The translations under genes and the position numbers were made by a program. The notes beneath the pieces are model-generated. The model ran no database searches and was not told the DNA's origin. It saw nothing but the letters and a program-made list of their open reading frames with translations. DNA of 64,000 bases from Skeletonema tropicum (lineage: Eukaryota > Bacillariophyta > Thalassiosirophyceae > Thalassiosirales > Thalassiosiraceae), in assembly GCA_037178625.1 (NCBI GenBank), contig CM074130.1, positions 124,001 through 188,000 of the forward strand. Reading direction: 5' to 3'. Shown piece after piece: positions 22,072 through 32,950 of this stretch (the stretch's first letter is position 1; each line of letters opens with the position of its first letter).

Positions 22072-24124
22072 CAGTCGTCGTACGGTTATTTTGACACACG
22101 CTTATTTTGACATTACAGTTATTTTGACACAGCAGCAGAGAACACTACCTTCTCTTATCGCTGGCTTCCCTGCTTCTCCCGAGGAGGGAGAAGAGGCAGC
22201 TCAGCCACACAAACCACCATGACCATGACCATGACATTACCATACACAATACTTACACAATACAGCGAGACAAATTAATAAAGTAAACGACAATGAGTGC
22301 TGCTAGATGTGCTGCGGGCGATTATTGCGACATGGAAGGCCTCCCCTTGCCGCCTGAAGGCAGCAGGGATTCGAGACACTTTTGTCTTCGTTGCGGACAT
22401 CAGAAGCATGCGCCGTGTGGGCACCAATTTGATGATTTGCGAGGTAACGAAGAAGAATACAAAGATATCCTTGATGTCATTGCGCCTAAAAAGGATGGTG
22501 ATCGACCTAATCCTAAGCCAGCGGGGAAAAAAGGTCCGCAACTTGAAATTTGTTTTAACTGTGTTCATCAAATCCGGTCATCGACAACAACACCGGCAGC
22601 TGCACCCGCACCCTCACCTATGCCCGTCGAAACTCCACTACCGCACACAGCTTTTGTTGATCATGTTGCAAACATTCGACGATCAAGAACATCGACGCAG
22701 TCAGGCAAAGGGAATGGCTGCTGGAACCAAGGGCTTGGATGAGGGACACCATCCTCACTTACGAGATGCAATGGATATCCTTTATAAGGTTTGGGAAGAA
22801 GTGAAGCCAGAGGCTGTTAAGAAGTGTTGGATTAAGTCTCAACTGATTGGTCGAGACGATATCACTAGTTTATCTGCGATCGCTCCTGGAAACGATAGTG
22901 TCGATAGTGAAGCAGTTGCTGATGCTGCCACGACTACTGATGCGGATGGTGATGTCAATATGGAGCCAGAAGTCGTTGCAGCGGCTGGAGATGATAGTGA
23001 GACTTCTGATGGCGATGATGCTGAAATGGAACGACTCTACGAGTTGGCGAACCAGTTTGCCAAAGACAACAACGATCGGCAACGTTGTCTGGACAACATG
23101 TCGGACTACGATGTCATGATTAACGAACTAGTAATGACCATGAAGAGTACACCACCAGAAGATGCCCAGAAGATGATGCGTGATTGGATGAATATGGAGG
23201 AGAATGATTACTGCAGAGAGTTGCAGAGGGAAGAAGTTTCAGAACTTCTGGAGGACTGTGATTTGTTGCTTGATTTGCAGAACGAGGATGATGAGATTGA
23301 TGACGCCGAAGGCGAGGTAGAGGATCAGCAAGCGCCAAAAGTGCCTCCTAAAGCAGAACGACTTAGGGAAATGGCAGCACAAGTGAAGCAACTTTCCATC
23401 GAAGTTGACGGATTTGAGGAAGAAATCTTTGCTGAGGTCTTTGGTGAGGACTTTGCGCAGGATTTAAGTGATTTGTCAAACATTTTCTTGTCAAAGTGTC
23501 GCCTTTTCGAAGCGAAAAAGTTGGAGAAGAAGCTTGCAGGCAATAAGTTGCGACAACCGAATGTGGCGCCATACTTTAGGGTTCAGAAAGCTGCATCCAA
23601 GCCTTACTCACGGCACGACAATGCGTATTGGTTATTGGATCAATGTAAAAAGCATATCAAAGATTCGTCCGAGACACCATTGCTGCTTGCAGAGGCAGCA
23701 TTAGACGCAATCAAGAAACTCCGTGAGAATGAGAATGCGGGTTCAGAGGAGGACGACGAGAATGACGACGAGGATGATGATGCAGATGCACGGTACAATA
23801 TCTTCTTCAATTCATTTGGTCATCTACGCTCTCGTAACGTCGAATTGATTATGGTCTTAAACAGCAAATCTGATGAATTGGTGAAAGATTTATCGTTGAC
23901 TCTGGAACAACTGAAATTGACGTGGGAGCATGAAGACTTCTAAATATGTAAGCAACCTTGCTTTGTCTCCTCCTTTGTCTGAAACCTATGTACATACCTA
24001 TGTACTGGTATTTAAGCTTATGTACCGATGCCTATTTACTTGCTACACGGATGTTTTGACAAGTACGGTTATTTTGACACGCTGAGCCAGAACACAGTGT
24101 GTCAAAATAACTGTACGACGACTG
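22072..24124 (+). mobile_element. Second pogo-like element, 2.05 kb, internally deleted
   Basis: Inverted ends read CAGTCGTCGTACGGTTATTT (left) and CAGTCGTCGTACAGTTATTT (right, opposite strand), continuing TTGACACAC. Both are flanked by TA (22070-22071 and 24125-24126). The motif TTATTTTGACA is repeated three times at the left end and, with small changes, three times at the right end. The interior holds only the two ends of a transposase gene, so the element is non-autonomous. It sits in an R2 copy; related copies at 29870-29885 and 17935-17970 lack it, showing the empty site around GTTACTAAGTA-CCAGCTC. Its ends differ from those of the 7665-13146 element, so it belongs to another family. Confidence 0.87.
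22293..23943 (+). pseudogene. Pogo-like transposase remnant: zinc-finger N-terminus and C-terminal tail without the catalytic core
   Basis: From the ATG at 22293 a frame of 149 residues carries a cysteine/histidine cluster (CAAGDYC, then HFCLRCGHQKHAPCGHQ, then ICFNC) similar in layout to the zinc-binding N-terminus of the transposase at 8.9-12 kb. It stops at 22742. In the next frame, from about 22744 to 23943, HLRDAMDILYKVWEEVKP followed by EAVKKCWIKSQLI matches the helical segment that follows the DDE domain in pogo/Tigger transposases, and a long acidic tail follows (DDENDDEDDD near the end). The helix-turn-helix and all three catalytic acidic residues are missing, so about 400 residues have been lost near 22690-22745. 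The tail is still open for about 400 codons. Confidence 0.7.
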
Positions 24125-24543
24125 TACCAGCTCATTTAGCCTTACAGCCATGAGCCTTATTCTCCGCGTTTGAACACGTAAGAAATTTTTGTGCGAACTC
24201 CTATTTTTACTACCAGCTCATTAACTAGGTGATGAGACTGCCTACAACCCTTTTTCTCTCTGCAGGATTGGGGCAGGATTGTCATTTCGTTCGGCTGCCT
24301 CTAGGTTCAATAAAAGCGGCCTTTACTCCTATCTGTGCCTTTAGGACTGCCGATTCAAGGTACCAGCTGCCGATTCAAGATACGAGCTGCTTGTTATAAA
24401 AGATGAAGTCACTGCTCTTTCCCTCTAATGGCCTTCTTACATCATACCCAGATTACTTCCCGCTCAGCGGATTACATACTTCCTGCTTATCTCGTACAGC
24501 TTTAACTGAAAACTCACAACTTCATCTCAAAACTACACAAGAC
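24125..24543 (+). promoter_or_regulatory. R2 segment: conserved upstream region of the LWYT-family gene
   Basis: This stretch is shared, with about the same order, with 29870-30110 and parts of 32760-32950, each time ending directly at the start codon of an LWYT-family gene. Shared blocks include AGGACTGCCGATTCAAGAT, GAGCTGCTTGT, CCAGATTACTTCC and, immediately before the ATG, ACAACTTCATCTCAAAA. Conservation of the block with the gene suggests it holds the promoter and 5' leader; no specific factor site is recognised. Confidence 0.5.
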
Positions 24544-24993
24544 ATGAACATGCCGTCAGAATTGATCGTTGATTTCCCCCTCAGACACAACCATGCGAAT
24601 GTGAGATTTGACAACGAAGCACAGGTTCATATTGTTCCTAGGCACGAGGACAAAAACAGAAGCGAGCTGTGGTACACCGACGCAGAATACGACGCAATGA
24701 AACGAAACATCATGCAAGACGTCCTCCAAGTCCAAGCTCGTGCAAATGATGCGGCGTCCGAAGAAGATAGAGGCTCCTGGATTGGTATTGCTCATCTCCT
24801 CACACCTGCCTCTGCGGTCGAGGTGCAGGCTTGCAGACGTCGATGCGTACGTGCAGTTCTCGCAGAGCAGGCGGCACAGGGGCCGTCTGAATGTTTGAGG
24901 TGTGAGGATATTGCGCTTGCCTCGTCAGCCGAGACAAGGAGGGCCGTATTGAGAGCAAGGCAGCTCGGTAAGCTGCATCAAGATTCCATTTGA
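24544..24993 (+). CDS. LWYT/HLLTPASA family protein, copy 1 (149 residues)
   Basis: I chose the ATG at 24544 because the same start is conserved in the copies at 30110 and 32951; an upstream in-frame ATG at 24403 is not conserved. The protein has SELWYTDAEYDAMKR at about residues 38-52, then WIGIAHLLTPASAVEVQACR, then RRCVRAVLAEQAAQ and RCEDIALASSAETRRAVLRA, ending KLHQDSI. The layout (an LWYT block, an alanine/arginine-rich helix with AVLxEQ, and a terminal helix) matches a group of short proteins of unknown function common in diatoms, as far as I recall. There is no signal peptide or membrane segment. Function is unknown. It sits in R2 just downstream of a pogo-like insertion. Confidence 0.7.
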   Translation: MNMPSELIVDFPLRHNHANVRFDNEAQVHIVPRHEDKNRSELWYTDAEYDAMKRNIMQDVLQVQARANDAASEEDRGSWIGIAHLLTPASAVEVQACRRRCVRAVLAEQAAQGPSECLRCEDIALASSAETRRAVLRARQLGKLHQDSI

Positions 24994-26209
24994 GAATACA
25001 CAGGCAATCTCTAGTATTGAGTACTGTAATCGGTGCAATGATGTAAAAGTAACGAAGTGGTGTAACAGACATTTTAGACTTAATGATAAATGGTCCACTA
25101 TAGCTTGACGTTGACGTTGACGTTGACGTTGACTTGACAACATGTTCGGCCATTACTACATCATCAGTACTACGCTCACAATCTTATTCCGTTCAACTTT
25201 GCATCAGTTTAAGTATCCTTCCTGCCTCTATCTCGCCGGATCGGATAGGCAGGGGTCAATCAAACGCAAATCATATTCAGCTCCACAGAGAGGCAAAGGC
25301 ATAAGAAAGATGCTGATGGATACATTGGATTTGGATTGGTGATTTCTACGAGGATTTTGAATTCCCCTCACGTCCAAGCTTCGGTCAATCTTGAGCTTGT
25401 GTAAAGTTGGTTAGTAGAGCGAAGCGGAGCTTACCCATCATTTCGCTTGAAATTTCTGGTTATTTTTTGTTGTAGTCGCCGCACTGAAAAAAGTGATCAA
25501 GATGGCAGTCAATTTTGCCCCCTCAGAAGCATGTTGGAGCGTAACGTTTTCAAAAAAGGCCTTACTTTGGTATCCTTGGATATTTACAGGATATTGCTTG
25601 GCTGGTATCGGCCATACTTAGTTTGTGAACTGTAAGAGTTTTTCCGTGATATATGTAACAGGTAAGAGTTTTTCCGTGATAAAAATATCCTCACATCTCA
25701 CATCTGTTAGATGACAGCTGCCCTCTTCCTCTTGTACCAGCTGCTTTGTTTGAGTTCTTTTCCCGTGATGAAACATTGTCTTTCATTCATGCCACATTTG
25801 TTGACGCGCTGCTGCCACTTGTTCATCGAAAATCCAGATTAATTGGATTGCTGCTTTGACTCACAACTTCATCTCAAAAATACACAAAGACAATGGCGTT
25901 GATTCCGTCCTCATGCTTAGATCGTTTCAAGACTGAACCTATGTTCCAATTTAAACTTTGTAAGCTGCCTGGTCACTTCTTGGTCCTTGGTGAAGCGTCG
26001 TAAATTGCTGCATTGCACCCGATGAAACCTCAATAATTACTGCTCTCGAGAGTGTCAGGTTTGTGCGCTTGTAGTACTGTGCTAGATTATCTTGCTGAAG
26101 GGGGAATATACCCTCTCGAGAAAGAAGAGGCTGGGGGTGGGGATTGAAAGGGTCTCGTTTCTTGCTTTGGCTTTGATAAGTAATTATACACTACGATAAA
26201 CATGTTAAT
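24994..26209. other. Gene-free stretch with a TTGACG microsatellite and an LWYT leader fragment
   Basis: Five or so units of TTGACG lie at about 25106-25133. The block GTAAGAGTTTTTCCGTGATA is directly repeated at about 25634 and 25663. At about 25855-25905 the sequence ACAACTTCATCTCAAAAATA followed by ATGGCGTTG repeats the leader and first codons of the LWYT genes, then diverges, so it is a 5' fragment of a further copy. No intact gene is present. Confidence 0.5.
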
Positions 26210-28261
26210 TTAAACCAATTCCGTCAGAGAGAGGTAGACAGCACCATTATCATCTCCAACGATCAAAGTAGCAGTAGCAATTCTTGAATCTTTACATGGC
26301 CAAGCAATCGCTTTCATCTTCGTTATCTGACTGCTCTTGTCATCCCCCTTCACACAATTGAGAGGAAATGCATCCAGCTCAATCACATCATCTCCTTCAA
26401 ACTTGACTGTCAATGCCACCACCCGACCACCATCGCAGCATACAGAGAATCCTTCCACATTAGATTCATCCATTGAAATTTTCTGAATACCTGATACCGG
26501 CTGCTCAGCAACCCGGACCATTTGTGGTTTGTCCTCCTTCTTGTTGGTGCTGTCCCAAATTTGAACCATCCCTTCCTTCGTGCCAGATACAAACTTTGAC
26601 CCGTCGAGATAGCACAATGATGTGATGGAGTGCTGGGATGAGATTATTTCACCTGTGTGCACCCTTTTGTCATCTCTCCACGTGAACTTATGGATCAAAG
26701 TCCACCGTTTTTTGCTTTTGGTAACTCCTAAAGTAGATAAATAACTTTTCGCCTTGTTCCAAAGGAATACATCACCCATGACATCGCCCACAATAATGCT
26801 ACATCGATCTTCTGATGCCTCAACCGCTTCTATAACGGAATTATGTTGCAATTCTTGGTCCAAGCAAACTTTGCATGCGTTATTATTCTCCGTCGTAGAA
26901 TCATCATCATCGCTTGTTTTGTGATCTAATACAGACATCTCCCACACCTTTATCGTCTTTCCATTCTTTGACGACGTGGCAAATGCACCTGAGCATTGCA
27001 TTATTGATTGTGTCATTGCCTTGACCATTGAGAAATTGGTACCGTCTGTCGGTCTGACAAATGATCCTTCGTCAAGAGGTACAATGCACTGGTATGATAA
27101 AATTATGATAATAATATGTTGGTTAGTCCTCCCTCCCCGTGTCAATATAAACAAAGAGTAATAACAAATAATATAAATGTACATTAAACTCACCTTGATC
27201 CATCGTTCATCTAAGTTTTCAAACGTGGCAAGAACATTTGGACCATCTTTCAGTTCGTCATCATCTGTAGTACAATCAATCTCCCATAACTTGACAGTCT
27301 TATCCAACGAGGCAGTGAGAAATCGCCCCCTCGTATCTAATTTGACCATGGTGGTTACACCTGAAACATCATGACCTTTGAACTCACAGATGAATTCGAT
27401 GATTTCATTCCGTTCATCATTAATGGTGTTGTTGTTGTCGCATGCATCATCTTGATGGGCCTCGGAGGAATTATCATCCTTCCCTTGTGGTGGTGGTGGG
27501 GGAGTAGAGGGAGAAACAACTTCTTGTTCTTTGATTTTCCACAGTTTGATATATTTGTGTGACTTGGAAGCAGTGACAAACAATCCATTATCCAATATGA
27601 CAATAGATGTAATTGGTTCTCTTGAGCTTATTTGAGATGAACTGCTGTCTTCCTGTTGACTATTTGTAATATTAGACTTGTCACCATCCAACACTACAGA
27701 CGTTGAGGGAAGTTTCGCACCCTTTAATCCGTTGACGGTTTCCTTTCCTAATATATCCATGGTATCAATGACTTCACGTCGTCCGCTGCTGAATGGATAT
27801 CGCCATTTGCTACTCTTGGTTGCGCCATCTTTTTGAGTGACAGTGGCAGTGGAGCAATTATTCATTGGTGTTGTTGTATCAGAAGCTACTGGATTCTCAT
27901 CAATGATGACCGATGAGGATGCATCTGCCGCCTTGATGGCTGCCTCAAAAGAAGATCCGCTATGACATAACTCGTCAATCGGCTCAGTTAACAAAATTGA
28001 GTCACTGACATCGTCCTCAACGAGAAGCGGCTGTGCTGCATCTGCATCTACGCCTGCATTATCGTTGCAATCGTGGACTACTTCTTCATTATTCTCAGTA
28101 GAACGTCGCTTCGATTTGGTGGACGACCTGCACGGCTCCATCCACGTATCTTCCTTGTCATTATCGGGTGATCGACACCATCTACTATAGCAGCATATTG
28201 ACGGTAGTGACGACGGCATGTTGGCTATAGTACACTTTCCTTCCTTGGGTATGGAGGTCAT
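26210..28261 (-). CDS. WD40-repeat protein (2 exons, 648 residues)
   Basis: The gene starts at 28261 and ends at 26210. A 105-bp intron (27089-27193) with donor GTGAGT and acceptor CAG interrupts it; because it is a multiple of three and lacks a stop, the frame also reads through, inserting 35 hydrophobic residues that are clearly intronic (MYIYIICYY). The spliced protein has a disordered acidic/serine-rich N-terminus to about residue 210. WD40 blades follow: FVTASKSHKYIKLWKI (about 228-243), GRFLTASLDKTVKLWEI (about 312-328), AFATSSKNGKTIKVWEM, IIVGDVMGDVFLWN, FVSGTKEGMVQIWD, and two weaker ones, enough for a seven-bladed propeller. It is probably an intracellular scaffold. No signal peptide. 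I cannot name an orthologue. Confidence 0.85.
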   Translation of the reverse strand: MTSIPKEGKCTIANMPSSLPSICCYSRWCRSPDNDKEDTWMEPCRSSTKSKRRSTENNEEVVHDCNDNAGVDADAAQPLLVEDDVSDSILLTEPIDELCHSGSSFEAAIKAADASSSVIIDENPVASDTTTPMNNCSTATVTQKDGATKSSKWRYPFSSGRREVIDTMDILGKETVNGLKGAKLPSTSVVLDGDKSNITNSQQEDSSSSQISSREPITSIVILDNGLFVTASKSHKYIKLWKIKEQEVVSPSTPPPPPQGKDDNSSEAHQDDACDNNNTINDERNEIIEFICEFKGHDVSGVTTMVKLDTRGRFLTASLDKTVKLWEIDCTTDDDELKDGPNVLATFENLDERWIKVSLMYIYIICYYSLFILTRGGRTNQHIIIIILSYQCIVPLDEGSFVRPTDGTNFSMVKAMTQSIMQCSGAFATSSKNGKTIKVWEMSVLDHKTSDDDDSTTENNNACKVCLDQELQHNSVIEAVEASEDRCSIIVGDVMGDVFLWNKAKSYLSTLGVTKSKKRWTLIHKFTWRDDKRVHTGEIISSQHSITSLCYLDGSKFVSGTKEGMVQIWDSTNKKEDKPQMVRVAEQPVSGIQKISMDESNVEGFSVCCDGGRVVALTVKFEGDDVIELDAFPLNCVKGDDKSSQITKMKAIAWPCKDSRIATATLIVGDDNGAVYLSLTELV

Positions 28262-28973
28262 AAGAGCCTCATCGACTTCGTTCTTCGTTCTTTTATGTCG
28301 TGGTTGGAAAATGGCGCCGAAGAGGGCTTCTCAATTTTATGGGGCACGGGGGGGACATCTCTTTCTTACCTGCGCTCTTGCTTGTTTTACCAAAAAGACT
28401 GACCTAGAGAAGTGCTGGATTTGGGGGATATCTTGGGGGCAAGAATGCATAATAGAGGGCTATCGCCCATATAGACCACCCAAAAAAAGCAAACTCTAAG
28501 AACAAAGCTCCGCGCAGGAACCTTTTTTACACAGACCTCGCTACAAAATTCGACAAAATCCTAGAACAACCATGTCGACATGCTAGCTACTCCGCGGCCT
28601 GACAAGTGCCATGGTAGACCTCATAACACCAATAATCATGGGTTCTATCATAGTACGTATTATTAGCCTTCTGTAGAGCCACTGGTCAACGTCACAACTA
28701 TCATAATATAAGCCCTGTAGTGGCCGAGGAGCATTCGTCAGGTGGGTTGGGAGGCTGGTTTTGTTTAGTGATTTTTACTAGGTAAAATGACGAAATCGCT
28801 ATCAAGTATCTCCACCAGTCGTAGATATAAATCGTTCAACCAAGGAATAAGTATTCAGGTAGACTTCAGTTTGGCATTCGCAATCGACTTTTTTGTCGAA
28901 GGTGTAGTTGTTGTAGGTACTCTAGAGTGGACGTGCTGACATGGTTATTACTTGCCTTTCTGTGAGTGAGAGT
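28262..28973. other. Intergenic region, no gene recognised
   Basis: Only short frames occur. The first part is the upstream region of the WD40 gene on the minus strand. G-rich runs (GGGGGGGAC near 28350) are present but nothing further can be said. Confidence 0.4.
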
Positions 28974-29012
28974 ACACTGAATACTGAATTGTTTCGTATG
29001 TCTCCGCCACCG

Positions 29013-30109
29013 TGTAGACTGATGACATGATTACGAGCCTGTCATAGACAGGACCCTCTATGATGTAGTCATTGCTGAGACAGGATCAAGCTAGCTAGCG
29101 GTACTCACTTTGTTTCTTGTGACCGGAGGCCTAAACGTACCACTCTTTTACGATCTAAGTATTCTGCTGATACTTGTCAATCAGATTGATCTGATTGATA
29201 TATGCTACATCGATTGTGGCGAACGCATTGGAGTGCAAGGCTTGGCAAAGAGATTCGGTAGTTGAGGTGCCTGGTCGAATCGGTACGATCAGCATTTTTG
29301 TTCTTGGGACGAAGAGGATAGCAGTTGCTGCTATTTGCTATTCAGATTCAGGTAGCGATAGTGAAGAGAAATATAAGCAGCTTTTACTCCGTTGCAATTA
29401 GGACTGCCGATTCAAGATGTGAGCTGGAAATTTTTCTCCAGTAAGATTCTCCATCCGATTACATGAGTGCACGTATTGAAGAGGCGTGTCTTAGTCTTAG
29501 TGACTGTTTGTCGGTCAGATTTTGTTATATGTAGGCTGCGTCTGACTTTTGCTCCTAGAAATGTATGTGGAAGTCGTGGCAGAACTCCTTTGAAGCGATG
29601 GGGACGCATACTTATATGCGGAAACCATCCGTGACTTCAACTTGGACGCCTTTGTTGCCAGTATCACTTCTCTTGCTAGCTTATTCCTTTCAGTATGATC
29701 CCACTTCGTCATCTCATCATCTCAATTGATGATAAAACTCTCAAAGAATTGGACAGATGCTGAATGAAGAATATTTGATCATGTATGCAAATTTTGTGCG
29801 AACTATGCAATTTTTGTGCGAACTCCTATTTATGTGATTCTGCAGTTGAACATGTATGCAGTTTTCGTTTTACTGTATCAGCTCATGGTTGTCAGCCGAG
29901 CGAGGTTCAATAAAAGCGGCCTTTGCTCCTAAGCCTTCAGGACTGCCGATTCAAGATGCGAGCTGCTTGTAATACAAGGTGAAGTCACTGCTCTTTTCCT
30001 CTATTGTCATCTTACATCACACCCAGATTACTTCCTGCTGTTCCTGCTCAGCTCGTACAGCTTTGACTGACATTTCACAACTTCATCTCAAAAATACACA
30101 ATAAAAGAC
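29013..30109. other. R2-type upstream region of LWYT copy 2
   Basis: No gene. From about 29425 to 29890 the sequence repeats the R2 block seen at 17440-18000. The part from 29040 to 29400 is repeated at 32400-32765 in the second duplication unit. At 29870-29885 the site equivalent to the pogo-like insertion at 22072 is uninterrupted. Confidence 0.6.
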
Positions 30110-30557
30110 ATGAACATGGCGTCGGAATTGATCGTAGACTTCCCCCTCAAACGCAACCATGCGCATGTGCGATTTGCCAAAACAGCGCAGCTATACATTG
30201 TTCAGGCACAATGTCAAAAACAGAAGCGAGCTGTGGTACACCGACGCAGAATACAACGCAATGAAACGAAACATCAAGCGAGACGTCCTCCAAGCCCGAG
30301 CTCGTGCAAGTGATGCGGCGTCTGAAGAAGATAGAGGCTCCTGGATTGGTATTGCTCATCTACTCACACCTGCCTCTGCGGTCGAGATGCAGGCTTGTAG
30401 ACGTCGATGCGTACGTGCAGTTCTCGCAGAGCAGGCGAGACAGGGGCCGTTTGCAAGTTTGAGGTGTGAGGATATTGCTCTTGCCTCGTCAGCCGAGACA
30501 AGGAGGGCCGTGTTGAGAGCAAGGAAGCTTGGTAAGCTGCATCAAGATTCCATTTGA
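30110..30557 (+). pseudogene. LWYT/HLLTPASA family, copy 2, frameshifted
   Basis: The start region (ATG at 30110) matches copies 1 and 3 through LIVDFPLKRNHAHVRF. The frame then shifts: where copy 3 has GTTCCTAGGCACGATGAC this copy has GTTCAGGCACAATGTC, a net loss of two bases near 30200. The rest of the protein, from SELWYTDAEYNAMKR to KLHQDSI, continues in the frame that ends at 30557 and is well conserved. An ATG at 30159 could in principle start that frame out of register with the original. I consider it a recently broken gene. Confidence 0.65.
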
Positions 30558-31767
30558 GAATACACAGGCAGAGTTTATTATAATAGGTGTAATGATGTAA
30601 CAGTAATAAAAGTAGTGTAACAGACATTTTAGACTCAATGATACTGCCATGTGTTTACACACACAACAAGGCCGCAACGAGGCGACTGAGGCTAATCCTC
30701 ACTTCGGGAGTCTGCCAGGATCTGATTGAAAGAGTGTAGCCATCAATACTAGTAGAACTAACAATAACAAACGTAGCGTAACCACGGTTGCTGCGCAACT
30801 ACTGGTGCACTGTTTCAATCAGGTTTCCTCAGCCTCTTGTTGCTTCCTTTGTTCGCAGTGGTGAAGAAAGGATGTTGTCGACTTCAAGAGAAGTGTCGTG
30901 ATCCTCAGACTAATGCTGAAAAGAAAGACTACTAATAACTGATAATCTAGTGAAGTTATGACTAGAGTGTATAGCTTTCTACATTAGCCGTCGTAGTGGG
31001 TGATATGCAAGGCCACTGTATTGGGCGAATGAACAGAGAAACGAACCAGGCTGCAGTATCCGTTTTACACGATAATGCTGAATTGATGCTGCAGTGCCGT
31101 CACGGGACTCAGTAGTGATTGCGATAGGCACCTCCGAGGATATGATGTAAGTAGTTCTACTTATTATTTACAGGTAAAGAACAAGAAGGTGGCGTGGAAG
31201 TGGAAGCTCCCAACAGTGAGCGCGTCTCACGTCCCGACTGACTAAATGGAGATCTAGTTTGTCGTAGTTGGGTTTCCACCTCATCGAGGCCGAGCTTCTG
31301 GCGTATAGATACACAACGATTCTTGGATCGAAGTAGTGACGCCCTGCCTGCGTGCGTTCGTTCGTTCGTTGACCAGCATAATAGCAGCCTTCGTAACATA
31401 AACATATACGTAATCCTCCTGCTCCTGTTCCTCAACTGGACGCTTGCGCAGAGTTTTTATATCGATGTCAAGAAGATATCTGGAATCATCGGTAAGTTCA
31501 TCCTCTGGTGTCAAGAGTATCAGTTCGATTTCATTGAGAGAAGATGTTGCGATCGCTGTGTAGCCAGAACTCCAACGCGTTTTTGTGATGAAGACTGACA
31601 TTTAATTTAAAGACAACTTGAAACTATGGAGAATGGTGTGACGAAGGAAAAGTTGCACTTTTTTATCTAATCTTTCTGAGAGAGAGGAAACAAGAATTCT
31701 TGTTGTATAAATAGATAAATATGACTACTTTACAATAGCAGTTGCTCTTAAGGTGTTTCATCAAACA
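30558..31767. repeat. Gene-free part of duplication unit 1, with dispersed block R3
   Basis: About 30665-30890 (GGCCGCAACGAGGCGACTGA, then CGGTTGCTGCGCAACTACTG, then CAATCAGGTTTCCTCAGCCT) and about 31190-31280 (CGTCCCGACTGACTAAATGG, then TCGTAGTTGGGTTTCCACCT) form a block also found at 33515-33745 plus 34250-34350 and at 52970-53130 plus 53530-53625. The downstream part, 31480-31605, matches R2. No protein is recognisable. The function of the block is unknown; it is probably a noncoding mobile-element fragment. Confidence 0.65.
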
Positions 31768-32348
31768 TCAATCGCTTCTTTCATCATCATCATCACCACC
31801 ACCACCAACACCAACTTTCCCTTTCTTTTTCTTTGCTGCTGCTGCTTCTTCTTCTTCTTCCATCTTCTTCATGAGTGTCTCCACCTTCATAATCGGAGGT
31901 AAAAAGTCCTTCTCGCAATGATCCCGTAAGACCTTCATAATCTTTGTCCGGTCCGCCCTAATCTTAACTCTACTATCCTTCATCATTGCCGCTATTTGCT
32001 TCTCATTCATTGGACTGAAAATATGTATCTTCTCTTGTGCCAATGCCTCCAAAACCGCCTCTTTATGATTCTTGATGAAAACGTCGAATGGCGCTGTCTA
32101 CGTAGTCTCCATTTCCATTGAGACTCATGGCAATTGGCAATTGGTATCCATTTCTTTGCAGATGGTTGAAACGCTTCATCATTAGAAGCCTTTGGGATTC
32201 TAATCAGTGCTGAATCTTTATAGTTTTTATCTTTGTACCTCACAACATCATCTCCCCATCGTTTGATTTCGGTTATTTGTGCATAAAGTTGGTCAACGAA
32301 ATATCCAACACTGAATACTGAATTGTTTGTTATGTCTCCGTCCGCCAC
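31768..32348 (-). pseudogene. Truncated, frameshifted copy of the 298-residue protein gene
   Basis: Two minus-strand frames (31768-32052 and 32007-32348) together match the C-terminal two-thirds of the intact gene at 34743-35639. The middle is broken: where the intact copy has TACAACGTCGAATGGCG preceded by eight extra bases, this copy lacks them, and it carries a duplicated CAATTGG near 32133 and an extra AG near 32103. The N-terminal third is missing because the duplication junction at 32308-32348 cuts the gene. It is not functional as the full protein. Confidence 0.75.
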
Positions 32349-32950
32349 CGTACCGTGTCCGGTGTCCGTCTCTTGTAAGAGAGCTCAATTTTATTGTACG
32401 AGCCTCTCACCTGTCTATGTAGTCATTGCTGAGACAGGATCAAGCTAGCGGTACTCACTTTGTTTCTTGTGACCGGAGGCCTAAACGTACCACTCTTTTA
32501 CGATCTATTCTGTGCTGATAAGTAGTAGGAGTACTTGTCAATCAGATCATACTTATCTATCTAATCTGATTGATATGCTACATCGATTGTGGCGAACGCA
32601 TTGGAGTGTAAGGCTGGGCAAAGAGATACGGTAGTTGAGGTGCCTGGTCGAATCGGTACGATCAGCATTTTTGTTCTTGGGACGAAGAGGATAGCAGTTG
32701 CTGCTATTCAGATTCAGGTAGCGATAGTGAAGAGAAATATAAGCAGCTCTTACTCTATTGTAATTAGGACTGCCGATTCAAGATACGAGCTGCTTGTATG
32801 TAAGAAGGTCAAGTCGCTGCTCTTTCCCTCTATTGTCATCTTACATCACACCCAGATTACTTCCTGCTCAGCGGATTACATAGTTCCTGCTCAGCTCGTG
32901 CAGCTTTGACTGACATTTCACAACTTCATCTCAAAAATACACAACAAGAC
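32349..32950. other. Upstream region of LWYT copy 3
   Basis: No gene. The sequence repeats 29040-29410 of the first duplication unit and then the LWYT leader. It lacks the R2 part (29425-29890) present upstream of copy 2, which accounts for part of the length difference between the units. Confidence 0.55.

Noticed and set aside
24403..24543. Upstream in-frame ATG of LWYT copy 1 adding 47 residues
   Set aside because: The extension is not in frame in copies 2 and 3, whereas the start at 24544 is conserved in all three.
28218..28499. 93-codon plus-strand frame
   Set aside because: It overlaps the 5' end of the WD40 gene on the other strand and has no recognisable features.
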